DNA of 32,155 bases from an uncultured Porphyromonadaceae bacterium (GCA_947073495.1 CAMTMX010000038.1:1-32155), one strand, 5' to 3'; counted from the stretch's first letter, positions 1 to 8,241 are shown. Made by a program: numbers and translations. Notes: generated by a model not told the origin, from the letters alone.

Positions 1-90
1 CAAGACCAAAGACAGCGAATTAACGGTTGTTAACACAATCCTCTCCTGAATTTATTTGCAAAGGTCAGAGTAAACGGCTAATCGAGAGAT

Positions 91-107
91 GCGCCCACAA
101 GGGGCGC
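91..107. repeat. Small GC-rich extragenic hairpin
   Basis: GCGCCC (91-96) pairs with GGGCGC (102-107) across a 5-nt loop. It stands alone in otherwise AT-rich intergenic sequence. The stretch 1-298 holds no credible gene: only this hairpin, the palindrome pair at 146-212 and the hairpin at 256-291 are visible. Confidence 0.4.
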
Positions 108-145
108 GTCAAAGTATATGTTGACTTGCTTAAGTGAACAGCATT

Positions 146-212
146 GGGACATGCCATGGCATGTCTAATTTGCAAGTGCCTGAGTATTAGTAGACATGCC
201 ATGGCATGTCCC
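146..212. repeat. Pair of 22-bp inverted repeats, each built on an 18-bp palindrome
   Basis: GACATGCCATGGCATGTC occurs at 148-165 and again at 193-210. Flanking bases extend the match so that 146-167 and 191-212 are exact reverse complements of each other over 22 bp, separated by 23 bp. Each copy is itself a perfect palindrome, so the unit can fold as two small hairpins or one large one. It looks like a REP/BIME-type extragenic element. No transposase or invertase gene lies nearby. Confidence 0.7.
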
Positions 213-255
213 TACAGCATACAGGTAATCGCTTCATCGGTGGTGCATGAATGAA

Positions 256-291
256 GCCAGGGGCTTTACTTTCAGAAGTAAAGCCCCTGGC
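256..291 (-). terminator. Perfect 16-bp hairpin just downstream of tRNA-Cys
   Basis: Positions 256-271 and 276-291 are perfectly complementary over 16 bp with a TCAG loop. The hairpin begins 8 nt past the 3' end of the minus-strand tRNA-Cys, where a transcription end would be expected. No clear U-tract follows on the minus strand, so it may act as a processing or end structure rather than a classical intrinsic terminator. Confidence 0.5.
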
Positions 292-298
292 TGTCGGG

Positions 299-369
299 AG
301 GTTCCTAGCAGATTCGAACTGCTGTAAACGGTTTTGCAGACCGCTACCTAACCACTCGGTCAAGGAACC
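299..369 (-). tRNA. tRNA-Cys (GCA anticodon)
   Basis: The minus strand folds as a 71-nt tRNA. The acceptor stem pairs GGTTCCT with AGGAACC, and the discriminator base is U, as usual for Cys tRNAs. The anticodon loop is CTGCAAA, giving anticodon GCA. The T-loop carries TTCGAAT. CCA is not encoded. A consensus promoter lies 24 nt upstream and a strong hairpin lies just downstream, so it appears to be a single-gene transcription unit. Confidence 0.96.
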
Positions 370-392
370 ATATCGTTTGTGGTTTGCGAGTG

Positions 393-424
393 CAAAGTTA
401 ACGTTTAATCGTGGATTATGCAAA
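393..424 (-). promoter_or_regulatory. Bacteroidetes promoter of tRNA-Cys
   Basis: On the minus strand TTTG (421-424) is followed by exactly 20 nt and then TAACTTTG (393-400). This fits the -33/-7 consensus recognised by the Bacteroidetes primary sigma factor. The tRNA 5' end is 24 nt downstream. Confidence 0.85.
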
Positions 425-480
425 TATTCGGGCAACTAATTTCTCACCATTTTCATAAATTAGGGATTTATAGACCATTA

Positions 481-640
481 TAGCACCGACACGGTTTCGG
501 ACTATGGTCTGAGACCATGCCGGTGCTAACATCCCCAAAACAAGGTAAAAGTTTATCCTCGCATGACTTGGAGTGTTTCAGATAATGGTCATAAAGCCCC
601 GGAGCACTTATCCTTGTGTGGATAATGAGCCACAGGGGCT
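481..640. other. Intergenic stretch with two nested hairpins
   Basis: The first hairpin has outer arms TAGCACCG (481-488) and CGGTGCTA (521-528) with an inner ATGGTC/GACCAT stem (504-518). The second has outer arms AGCCCC (595-600) and GGGGCT (635-640) with an inner TTATCC/GGATAA stem (608-625). No convincing gene lies between 370 and 1030. These structures lie downstream of the minus-strand promoter at 918-949, so they could be parts of an untranslated RNA; that is inference. Confidence 0.45.
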
Positions 641-917
641 GTATCTATGACAGTCCTTCGACAATGTATGCTCACGATGGGATACTGCTTGGAATCGCCG
701 ATGGAGATTGGCATTATGAAGAGGTTTTATGACGTACGAGCCGCCCTGTTTTATATTAATATTATCGTTTAGAAATCGGGTAAATAGTAAAATTCGATAC
801 GCAGTTTAAAACAAGTTCTAAAGGGCGGAGCGTCAGATACCTTTCCTGTAAATCTTAGCAGCTGAACTGGAAACATCCCGTAGAAAAGTTCCAGCCAAAA
901 GTCGTTGATAATTTCTG

Positions 918-949
918 CAAAGCTATACATAATCTTTTGAATCGCCAAA
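918..949 (-). promoter_or_regulatory. Consensus-type promoter with no assigned gene
   Basis: On the minus strand TTTG (946-949), a 20-nt spacer and TAGCTTTG (918-925) reproduce the -33/-7 arrangement seen at tRNA-Cys. Transcription would start near 914 and run leftward, away from the TPR gene. The only ORF on that transcript is 35 codons (769-876, starting MFPVQLLRF), which I do not recognise. The product could be a small protein or a non-coding RNA. Confidence 0.55.
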
Positions 950-1018
950 ATATTGGGCATAAAAATTGCCCAGCAGTTTAAAATTTTTCATAATCCCGTC
1001 ATAATCAACCATAATGCT

Positions 1019-1026
1019 TATCTTTG
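1019..1026 (+). promoter_or_regulatory. -7 box TATCTTTG abutting the TPR gene start
   Basis: TATCTTTG ends 4 nt before the ATG at 1031, which would place the transcription start at or beside the start codon, giving a leaderless or nearly leaderless mRNA. No TTG-type -33 box is seen at 19-21 nt, so the promoter call rests on the -7 box alone. Confidence 0.4.
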
Positions 1027-1030
1027 CATC

Positions 1031-3007
1031 ATGTACCGATACATCTTGCTAACGTTGGCGGCACTGCTAACGTCACTTTGCGCCAAATCCCAGATAAACA
1101 CCGACCAGATGCTCCGCGTGGGTCAGAATGCGCTGTATTTTGATGATTACATGGTGGCTATACAGTATTTCAACCGCGTCATAGAGGCGAAACCATACCT
1201 CGCGCAGCCCTATTTCATGAGAGCGATAGCCAAGTTTAATCTGGAGGACTTCGAGGGTGCGGTCAAGGATGCCACTGAGGCTATAGAGCGCAACCCGTTC
1301 ATCACCGATGCCTACGAAGTGCGCGGCGTGGCTTACCAGAACATGGGTGACACCGACAACGCCATCAAGGATTATGACCGCGCACTGACGCAGCTGCCCG
1401 ACAACCGCAGCATCCTATATAACAAAGCGATGGCACTGACATCGGTTGAACGATATGACGAAGCAAGCGACGTGTTCAACCACCTGCTTAAAGTATATCC
1501 GCGCCACAGCGACGGATACATAGCCCGCGCCCGCATGGAGATGATAAAACAAGACACCGTAGCCGCCCTCGCTGATGTCGACAAGGCTCTGGAGCTCAAC
1601 TCCAAGTCAATCAACGGCTACCTGATGCGCACCGACATCAATATGGGGCGCGACAGCCTCGCATCGGCGATGAAAGATATAGACCAAGCCCTGCTCCTTG
1701 AGCCGCGCATGGCAGGGCTGTATGTCAACCGATCCCTCATACGCTATCGTCAGGACGACTATTTCGGCGCGATGGCTGACCTCGACTATGCCGTGGAGTT
1801 AGAACCGACCAATGCCACCGCCCTCTACAACCGCGCCCTGCTGCGAGCCGAGGTCCATGACAACAACAAAGCCATCAGCGACCTCACCACTGTGATAGGG
1901 CTTAAAGGCGAGGACTACCGCTCGCTATATAACCGAGCAATCCTCTACAAGGAGATCGGCAACTACCAGCTCGCGCTCAAAGACATCAACAAGGTGATAG
2001 AGCAGTATCCCGACTTCGCGGCGGCATATTTCCTCCGCTTCGACATCTACCGCGAAAAAGGTGACAGCCGACAAGCCAAGCGCGACTATGACAAGTCGCT
2101 CGCCCTTGCCAAAAGCAAGGTCAACATCATGCCCGAAAAGACGGAGGGCAATCCATCAAAGGATAACAACGCCACCGATGAAGCCACCCAAGAGGAGGTG
2201 TCGCGCCGCTTCACTACCCTGCTACAAGCCTCCAATGAGGCAGCTCTCGCCCAGGACTATAACAACGAGAGCATCCGAGGGAGAGTGCAAGACCACTCCG
2301 ACGGCATAGACACAGAGCCGATGATGGCTATAAGCTACTACACCTCCACCAGCGAACTCAACCAGGGCAACGACTTCGTGCGTCAGGTCAGCAGTATCAA
2401 CAAGCTCCACGAGCTCAACCATCTGCTGCTTGTGACATGCCACGTTCCTTCGCTTGACGACGAAGCACTCATACAGGAGCATTTCAACTCCATCAAGCAT
2501 TACGACGAGCTCCTTGCCACTACTGCCAAGCCGAGAGCCATCGACTACTTCGGCAGAGCCATGGACTATATGACCATACATAACTATGACGAGGCGATCA
2601 GCGACCTTGACCGTGCCATAGCCTTGGTGCCTGACTTCACAGTGGCATACATGGTGCGCAGTTATGCCCGCACCAAGAAGGCAGAGCATTCAGCCGAGCG
2701 GGGCATACTCCCCTATGCCTCGGCACTCGCCGACCTCGACAAAGCCATAGAGCTTGCCCCTGACATGGCAGCCGCCTACTACAACAAGGGGTGCATATAT
2801 CTCATGGCAGGCGACCTCACATCGGCACTCGCCTCCTTCACCCGCGCCTTGGAGCTGAGGAGCGATTTCGGCGAAGCCCTCTATAATCGCGGCTACACCT
2901 ACATGTCGCTCGGCAACCGCGAAGCCGGAGTAGCCGATCTCAGCCGTGCCGGACAGATGGGTATCGCGCCGTCATATAAGCTTCTAAAGCGTATCAATAT
3001 CAGGTGA
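1031..3007 (+). CDS. Exported tetratricopeptide-repeat protein
   Basis: This 658-residue protein starts with a signal peptide (about residues 1-21, MYRYILLTLAALLT then an Ala/Lys/Ser cleavage region), so it is exported to the periplasm or outer membrane. About ten TPR units fill residues 25-385, with recurrent A-x-Y-x-R and A-x-x-D-x-x-x-A-[IL]-x-L patterns. A TPR-poor linker (about 385-520) follows, then three or four C-terminal TPRs. TPR arrays act as protein-protein scaffolds; no catalytic domain is visible and the partner is unknown. The reading frame is open upstream to 953, but I chose the ATG at 1031 because the signal peptide begins there. It is followed by 9-bp tandem repeats and appears monocistronic. 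Confidence 0.88.
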   Translation: MYRYILLTLAALLTSLCAKSQINTDQMLRVGQNALYFDDYMVAIQYFNRVIEAKPYLAQPYFMRAIAKFNLEDFEGAVKDATEAIERNPFITDAYEVRGVAYQNMGDTDNAIKDYDRALTQLPDNRSILYNKAMALTSVERYDEASDVFNHLLKVYPRHSDGYIARARMEMIKQDTVAALADVDKALELNSKSINGYLMRTDINMGRDSLASAMKDIDQALLLEPRMAGLYVNRSLIRYRQDDYFGAMADLDYAVELEPTNATALYNRALLRAEVHDNNKAISDLTTVIGLKGEDYRSLYNRAILYKEIGNYQLALKDINKVIEQYPDFAAAYFLRFDIYREKGDSRQAKRDYDKSLALAKSKVNIMPEKTEGNPSKDNNATDEATQEEVSRRFTTLLQASNEAALAQDYNNESIRGRVQDHSDGIDTEPMMAISYYTSTSELNQGNDFVRQVSSINKLHELNHLLLVTCHVPSLDDEALIQEHFNSIKHYDELLATTAKPRAIDYFGRAMDYMTIHNYDEAISDLDRAIALVPDFTVAYMVRSYARTKKAEHSAERGILPYASALADLDKAIELAPDMAAAYYNKGCIYLMAGDLTSALASFTRALELRSDFGEALYNRGYTYMSLGNREAGVADLSRAGQMGIAPSYKLLKRINIR

Positions 3008-3008
3008 C

Positions 3009-3053
3009 ATCATAAGTCTTATAAATCTTATGAGTCTCATAAATCTTATAAGT
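3009..3053. repeat. Five degenerate 9-bp tandem repeats
   Basis: Units at 3009, 3018, 3027, 3036 and 3045 read ATCATAAGT, CTTATAAAT, CTTATGAGT, CTCATAAAT and CTTATAAGT. The array starts 2 bp after the TPR gene stop. It is AT-rich and partly self-complementary (CTTATA/TATAAG). It looks like a simple extragenic tandem repeat. Confidence 0.75.
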
Positions 3054-3100
3054 GGCTGAATTTTCTTGTTAAAAAACATATGACTGTCAGGAAAAGTCAC

Positions 3101-3149
3101 TAAATTTGTAGCTTGAAATGCCTACCTCGGCTTGTGCCGAGTCAGGCAT
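3101..3149 (+). promoter_or_regulatory. Putative promoter and 5' leader hairpin of the etf operon
   Basis: TAAATTTG (3101-3108) matches the -7 consensus and lies 117 nt before the etfB ATG; no good -33 box is visible. The predicted leader opens with a two-part hairpin: ATGCCT (3118-3123) pairs with AGGCAT (3144-3149) outside CTCGGC/GCCGAG (3126-3141). The hairpin may stabilise the mRNA; that role is inference. Confidence 0.5.
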
Positions 3150-3225
3150 CGGGTCATATGGCTCTGTAGCCCTTACCTCTACACGACTAAATACCTCATT
3201 CATAAATATAACCGAAACATTAACT

Positions 3226-4098
3226 ATGAGTCTTAACATCATTGTGCTCGCAAAGCAGGTGCCCGATACCCGCAATGTTGGCAAAGATGCAATGAAAGAA
3301 GATGGCACCATCAACCGTGCGGCTCTGCCCGCCATCTTCAATCCCGAGGACCTTAACGCGCTGGAGCAGGCACTCCGACTGAAGGATGCCAACCCAGGCT
3401 CTACAGTGACATTGCTTACAATGGGTCTCCCCCGTGCAGCCGAAATCATCCGTGAGGCTATCTACCGCGGAGCTGATACCGGCATAGTGCTTACCGACCG
3501 TGCACTCGGCGGTGCCGACACTCTCGCCACCAGCTATTCATTGGCTCAGGCAGTCAAGAAAATCGGCAACTATGATATCATACTCGGCGGCCGTCAGGCT
3601 ATTGACGGCGACACCGCCCAGGTGGGTCCCCAGATCGCCGAAAAACTCGGCATACCCCAGGTAACTTATGCTGAGGAAATCGTAGACCTTTCAAACGGTC
3701 ACGTGACTGTCAAACGCCGTCTGGAACATGGTGTTGAGACTGTGAAAGCACCTCTGCCCTGCGTAGTTACGGTCAACGGCACCGCAGCCGACTGCCGTCC
3801 CCGCAACGCTATCCGCGTACAGAAATACAAATATGCCACTTCACCCAGCGAGACCGGCAAACTTCCCGAAAGAATACAGGAACTCGTCAAGAACCGTCCC
3901 GAACTCCAGCTCAACGAGTGGAGCGCAGCTTTCGTTGAAGCCGATCCCGAGCAGATAGGTCTCGCCGGCTCGCCCACAAAGGTGAAGAACGTCGAGAACG
4001 TGGTATTTACCGCCAAGGACTGCCGCCGTCTTGACAACAATGACGAGCAGATAGAAGATCTCATCAAAGAGCTGATCACCAACCATACTATCGGCTAA
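3226..4098 (+). CDS. etfB: Electron transfer flavoprotein subunit beta
   Basis: EtfB pairs with EtfA to form the soluble flavoprotein that exchanges electrons with acyl-CoA dehydrogenase. The protein has 290 residues, starting MSLNIIVLAKQVPDT. The ETF-beta signature is clear at about 121-145 (GGRQAIDGDTAQVGPQIAEK). Residues 91-106 read DRALGGADTLATSYSL, resembling the FAD/NADH-site segment of clostridial electron-bifurcating EtfB proteins rather than the AMP-binding form. I rejected the longer frame from 3118 because its extra 36 residues are unlike the family and cover the leader hairpin. etfA follows 30 nt later. Confidence 0.96.
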   Translation: MSLNIIVLAKQVPDTRNVGKDAMKEDGTINRAALPAIFNPEDLNALEQALRLKDANPGSTVTLLTMGLPRAAEIIREAIYRGADTGIVLTDRALGGADTLATSYSLAQAVKKIGNYDIILGGRQAIDGDTAQVGPQIAEKLGIPQVTYAEEIVDLSNGHVTVKRRLEHGVETVKAPLPCVVTVNGTAADCRPRNAIRVQKYKYATSPSETGKLPERIQELVKNRPELQLNEWSAAFVEADPEQIGLAGSPTKVKNVENVVFTAKDCRRLDNNDEQIEDLIKELITNHTIG

Positions 4099-4128
4099 TC
4101 ATAATCCCCACATTTGACTATTTGCATC

Positions 4129-5157
4129 ATGACAGATAAAAACAACTTAATCGTATATTGCGAGTTTGATGAGGGCAAAGTGGCCGATGTCAGCTTGGAG
4201 CTCCTCACCAAAGGACGTGAACTCGCCAAGAAACTCGGTGTCAAACTCGAGGCTCTCGTCATCGGCGACAAGCTCGACGGTGTAGAGAATCAGATATTCC
4301 CCTACGGAGCCGATGTAGTGTACAAGGTAGAGGACAAGCGTCTCTTCCCCTACATCAGCAACCCCCATGCAGCTGTGCTCATCCAGCTCTTCAAGGAGAT
4401 AGAGCCGCAGATATGCCTCATGGGCGCCACCTGCATAGGCCGTGACCTCGGTCCCCGCGTGTCATCATGCCTCCACAGCGGTCTGACTGCCGACTGTACA
4501 TCGCTTGAAATCGGTCCGCACAAAGACCCCAAGACCGGCAAGGAATACACCGACCTGCTCTATCAGATCCGCCCCGCTTTCGGCGGTAACATCGTGGCTA
4601 CGATCGTCAACCCCGAGTGCCGTCCCCAGATGGCAACAGTGCGCGAGGGCGTGATGAAGAAAGAGATTCTCGATCCCAACCACAAGGGCGAAGTCATCAA
4701 TCTCGACCCCAAGAAATATGTGTCAGACGCAGACTTCGCAGTGGAAATCATCGACCGCCACATCGAGAAGTCTAAAATTAACATCAAGAACTCCCCCATC
4801 ATCGTGGCAGGCGGCTACGGCGTAGGCTCAAAGGAGAATTTCCAGCTTCTGCACGAACTCGCCGAAACCCTCGGAGCCGAGGTAGGCGCATCACGTGCCG
4901 CTGTGGATGCCGGATTTACCGAGCATGCACGTCAGATAGGTCAGACCGGTGTCACAGTGCGTCCGAAGCTCTACATAGCTTGCGGTATCTCTGGTCAGAT
5001 ACAGCACATCGCGGGCATGCAGGAAAGCTCTATCATTATCTCCATCAACAATGACCCCGATGCTCCCATCAACACCATCGCCGACTATGTAATCACCGGC
5101 GACATGGAGGATGTCGTGCCCAAACTCATCAAGTATTACAAGAAAAACTCCAAATAA
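4129..5157 (+). CDS. etfA: Electron transfer flavoprotein subunit alpha
   Basis: This 342-residue protein is the FAD-carrying subunit of ETF. The N-terminal domain covers about residues 1-200; the C-terminal FAD domain carries GGYGVGS (about 228-234), GASRAAVDAGF (253-263), QTG (272-274) and GISGQIQH (286-293), then the usual SIIISINNDPDAPI strand. I chose the ATG at 4129 because MTDKNNLIVYCE is a normal family start; an upstream in-frame ATG at 4114 adds only five residues. The start is preceded by TTTGCATC, as at the TPR gene start. Its neighbours are etfB and, 9 nt downstream, the acyl-CoA dehydrogenase, so it is co-transcribed with them. Confidence 0.96.
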   Translation: MTDKNNLIVYCEFDEGKVADVSLELLTKGRELAKKLGVKLEALVIGDKLDGVENQIFPYGADVVYKVEDKRLFPYISNPHAAVLIQLFKEIEPQICLMGATCIGRDLGPRVSSCLHSGLTADCTSLEIGPHKDPKTGKEYTDLLYQIRPAFGGNIVATIVNPECRPQMATVREGVMKKEILDPNHKGEVINLDPKKYVSDADFAVEIIDRHIEKSKINIKNSPIIVAGGYGVGSKENFQLLHELAETLGAEVGASRAAVDAGFTEHARQIGQTGVTVRPKLYIACGISGQIQHIAGMQESSIIISINNDPDAPINTIADYVITGDMEDVVPKLIKYYKKNSK

Positions 5158-5166
5158 TCGTTAGCC

Positions 5167-6876
5167 ATGGCTAATTTCTATACAGACAACCCCGACCTCA
5201 AGCATCATCTGACCCATCCGCTGATGGAGAAGATCGTCGCGCTCAAGGAGCGTGACTACACCGATGCACAGAAATATGACTACGCTCCCCTCGACTTTGA
5301 GGATGCCATGGACAACTACGAGCGTGTGCTCGACATCGTTGGCGAAATCTGCGGCGACATCATCGCCCCCAACGCCGAGGATGTGGACCACCAGGGTCCC
5401 AAGGTAGTTGACGGCCACGTGGAGTATGCCGACGGCACCAAGGTCAATCTTGACGCTGTGCGCAAGGCAGGTCTGATGGGCATGTCGATGCCCCGTCGTT
5501 TCGGCGGTCTCAACTTCCCCATCACCCCCTACATCATGGCTGCCGACATCGTGAGCCGTGCCGACACAGGTTTTGAAAACCTCTGGGGCCTTCAGGATTG
5601 TGCAGAGACCATCTATGAGTTTGCCGACGAAGAACAGAAGAAAAAATATATCACGCGTGTCTGCGAAGGCGAGACCATGTCTATGGACCTCACCGAACCA
5701 GACGCAGGTTCCGACCTTCAGTCCGTTATGCTCAAGGCCACCAAGAAGGAAGATGGCTCCTGGGTGCTCAATGGTGTGAAACGTTTCATCACCAACGGCG
5801 ACAGCGACATCCATTTGGTTCTTGCACGTTCCGAAGAAGGTTCAAAAGACGGTCGCGGTCTTTCAATGTTCATCTACGACAAGCGCAACGGCGGTGTGAC
5901 AGTTCGTCGCATCGAGAATAAAATGGGTATCAAGGGTAGCCCTACCTGCGAGCTCGTCTACAAAGATGCTCCCGCAGAACTCGTCGGAAGCACCCGCCTC
6001 GGTCTTATCAAATATGTGATGGCGCTTATGAACGGTGCCCGCCTCGGCATTGCAGCCCAGTCTGTAGGTATCAGCGAGGCTGCTTACCGTGAGGCTCTCT
6101 CTTATGCACAGGAGCGTATGCAGTTCGGTAAGGCTATCATCAATTTCCCGGCTGTAGCGGAGATCCTCTCTGTAATGAAGGCTAAGCTTGATGCTTCCCG
6201 CGCTCTTCTCTACGCTTGCTCAAGATTCGTGGATATGTATAAGATCTACGATGACATAGCAAAAGAGCGTCCTCTTTCTGTTGAAGAAAAGAAGGAGCAG
6301 AAATACTATAGCCGCCTTGCGGATGCGTTCACCCCTCTCGCTAAAGGTATGACTTCTGAATACTGTAACCAGAACGCCTACGACTGTATCCAGATTCATG
6401 GTGGTTCAGGCTTCATGAAAGACTACACTTGCGAACGCCTTTATCGCGACGCACGCATCACATCTATCTACGAAGGCACCACACAGCTTCAGGTAGTGGC
6501 AGCCATCCGCCACGTCTCAACCGGCACATATCTCAACAAGATCCGCGAATATGAGGCAATGGAGGTTTGCGCTGAAGACGAAGCTGTAAAGAACACTCTC
6601 GTATTCATGACTCAGCAGTATGCTGACGCTGTTCAGGCTGTATTAGGCGTAGACAACACTCAGTTCCACGACTTCATGGCGCGTCGCCTCGTGGAAATGG
6701 CTGGTCACATAATCATGGGTTACCTCCTTCTTGAAGACACTCAAAGAAACGGTGCGTTCAGAAAATCATTGAACGTATACGTGAAATATGGTCAGGCAGA
6801 AGTTGAACGCCACGCTTCTTTCATCGGCAACTTCCAGCCGGAACAGATCAAAAATTATCTCTACACCAACGACTGA
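5167..6876 (+). CDS. Acyl-CoA dehydrogenase family protein
   Basis: This FAD enzyme of 569 residues oxidises an acyl-CoA, or reduces an enoyl-CoA, with EtfAB as electron partner. Family signatures are present: LTEPDAGSD (175-183), QIHGGSGFMKDY (409-420) and IYEGTTQ (434-440), in which E436 is the expected catalytic base. Compared with short-chain enzymes of about 380 residues it has an extended N-terminus and an additional C-terminal helical domain (about 450-569), as in the long ACAD type common in Bacteroidetes. Acyl-chain specificity cannot be read from the sequence. It is the last gene of the etf operon and is followed by a strong terminator. Confidence 0.95.
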   Translation: MANFYTDNPDLKHHLTHPLMEKIVALKERDYTDAQKYDYAPLDFEDAMDNYERVLDIVGEICGDIIAPNAEDVDHQGPKVVDGHVEYADGTKVNLDAVRKAGLMGMSMPRRFGGLNFPITPYIMAADIVSRADTGFENLWGLQDCAETIYEFADEEQKKKYITRVCEGETMSMDLTEPDAGSDLQSVMLKATKKEDGSWVLNGVKRFITNGDSDIHLVLARSEEGSKDGRGLSMFIYDKRNGGVTVRRIENKMGIKGSPTCELVYKDAPAELVGSTRLGLIKYVMALMNGARLGIAAQSVGISEAAYREALSYAQERMQFGKAIINFPAVAEILSVMKAKLDASRALLYACSRFVDMYKIYDDIAKERPLSVEEKKEQKYYSRLADAFTPLAKGMTSEYCNQNAYDCIQIHGGSGFMKDYTCERLYRDARITSIYEGTTQLQVVAAIRHVSTGTYLNKIREYEAMEVCAEDEAVKNTLVFMTQQYADAVQAVLGVDNTQFHDFMARRLVEMAGHIIMGYLLLEDTQRNGAFRKSLNVYVKYGQAEVERHASFIGNFQPEQIKNYLYTND

Positions 6877-6896
6877 ATTAGAGATTCCTAAAAAAC

Positions 6897-6930
6897 AAGG
6901 GGTTGTGTCTGACACAACCCCTTATTTTTT
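6897..6930. terminator. Bidirectional intrinsic terminator
   Basis: A 12-bp perfect stem (AAGGGGTTGTGT with its complement, 6897-6923) is followed on the plus strand by ATTTTTT. Read on the minus strand the same stem is followed by GTTTTTT. It can therefore end both the etf-acd operon and the convergent oxidoreductase gene. Confidence 0.93.
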
Positions 6931-6975
6931 ATCACCTGACGTAATGACGTAACAGAGCGACAGACTAAACTGCTG

Positions 6976-8241
6976 TCAATCGTTGGTTTTGAATTTTATA
7001 GTTTTTCCTGTATGACGACTTCTTTCCGCCTCAAATATCACGTGATGAGATTCAATAGCCATTTTCAGGGGAGAGATTAGAGGAAGTTCCGGATTCAGCA
7101 ATGAGTCTATAAAATTGCCTATCACTGCCATGTCGGCTCCCCCGTGATGAGGGATCTTGCCGAGATGAGAGAAATCGAAGGCGGAAATTTCCCGTGAGCG
7201 GAAATGCCTTGCCTTTATCATATCTCCATAGCAGGAGATCTCGCCCAAGGTCATCTTTATCTCGATATTGCGACAGTCGCACTGAGTAAACGCATTTATA
7301 ATAAGCGATATCAACATCCCGTTGTCCATCTCGATGGCAACAACCTGATTGTCGACCACATCATTGTCACAACGGTATACACACCTTCCGAATCGTCCCT
7401 CTTTAAGTTCCCTGTCGATGACATCATCGATCATCTCGCCGGGGGCGGGGATAAAACTACCAATCCAGTCACGCCTCCGCTTATAGAGATCTATTGCCGA
7501 GTAAGGACATTCCCCCTCCACCTGGCAGTCTACACATCTCAGCGCACTCCCTGCGGGAGCGTTTTCCTCCCTGAACCATCTCAGAGACCCGAAAGAGGAA
7601 ACTTTTCTGCATCTGGCGTCAACGATCCAAAGTAGAAAATCGAGATCATGACAACACTTGGCGAGAAGCATGGGATTGTTGTCCCTCTCCCGGTTCATCG
7701 TTCCACGAACAAAACTATGTGTGTAGCGGTCTATACCCACTTCCTCCATGTGGCTTATAGAAATGATGTCTCCGTATTTGCCGGAGTCGATCAGCTCCTT
7801 GATCTTGGCAAAAAGCGGATGGTGACGCAATACGTGGCAAACCGAAACCCTGAGGCGTTTCTCATCTGCCTTCCGCGCAATTTCCTCACATTCCTGCAAC
7901 GTCTGGGCTATCGGCTTTTCCAGCAGGATATGATATCCGGCTTCGATAGCGAGCATGCAATGGTCATAATGAAGCTTCTCCGGCGAACAAATCACCGCTG
8001 CTTCAGCGAGCCGCGGCAGGGAGAAAACTTCCTTGCAGTTACAGAACCGCATCTCCTCCGGAATTCCGAATTGATCTGCAAGGAAATCACGTCTAACCTT
8101 ATCAGGCTCGACCACTGCCACTAATTTTGCTTTGCCGGGATTTGCCTTCACATAGTGCATATAGGTGCGAGCACGATTGCCTGCCCCGACAACAACTATC
8201 CTTACAGGTGATCCCACATGCGGGACATTATTCTCAATCAC
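6976..8241 (-). CDS. Gfo/Idh/MocA family NAD(P)-dependent oxidoreductase
   Basis: The 421-residue protein has an N-terminal Rossmann fold with GAGNRA (19-24) for NAD(P) binding and the EKP motif (108-110) whose Lys is catalytic in this family. CCHDLDFLLW (196-205) supplies the usual active-site His/Asp region. The C-terminal GFO_IDH_MocA-type domain includes a Cys cluster (C236, C239, C245) and a late HHGGAD segment. Relatives act on sugars or sugar derivatives, including NAD-dependent glycosidases; the substrate here is unknown. The start is GTG at 8241; a second GTG eight codons downstream is also possible. It converges on the etf operon and is followed by a bidirectional terminator. Confidence 0.9.
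   Translation of the reverse strand: MIENNVPHVGSPVRIVVVGAGNRARTYMHYVKANPGKAKLVAVVEPDKVRRDFLADQFGIPEEMRFCNCKEVFSLPRLAEAAVICSPEKLHYDHCMLAIEAGYHILLEKPIAQTLQECEEIARKADEKRLRVSVCHVLRHHPLFAKIKELIDSGKYGDIISISHMEEVGIDRYTHSFVRGTMNRERDNNPMLLAKCCHDLDFLLWIVDARCRKVSSFGSLRWFREENAPAGSALRCVDCQVEGECPYSAIDLYKRRRDWIGSFIPAPGEMIDDVIDRELKEGRFGRCVYRCDNDVVDNQVVAIEMDNGMLISLIINAFTQCDCRNIEIKMTLGEISCYGDMIKARHFRSREISAFDFSHLGKIPHHGGADMAVIGNFIDSLLNPELPLISPLKMAIESHHVIFEAERSRHTGKTIKFKTND

Noticed and set aside
146..212. Invertible promoter switch
   Set aside because: The inverted repeats enclose only 23 bp with no promoter boxes, and no invertase gene is nearby.
953..1030. Upstream extension of the TPR gene
   Set aside because: The added 26 residues are not signal-like and cover the putative -7 box; the signal peptide begins at 1031.
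2222..2689. 155-codon minus-strand ORF inside the TPR gene
   Set aside because: Antisense shadow of repetitive TPR coding sequence.
3118..3225. Upstream start for etfB
   Set aside because: It adds 36 residues foreign to ETF-beta and encodes the leader hairpin.
5161..5814. 217-codon minus-strand ORF opposite the acyl-CoA dehydrogenase
   Set aside because: It is His/Val-rich antisense of a GC-biased gene with clear family motifs; no promoter or recognisable domain.
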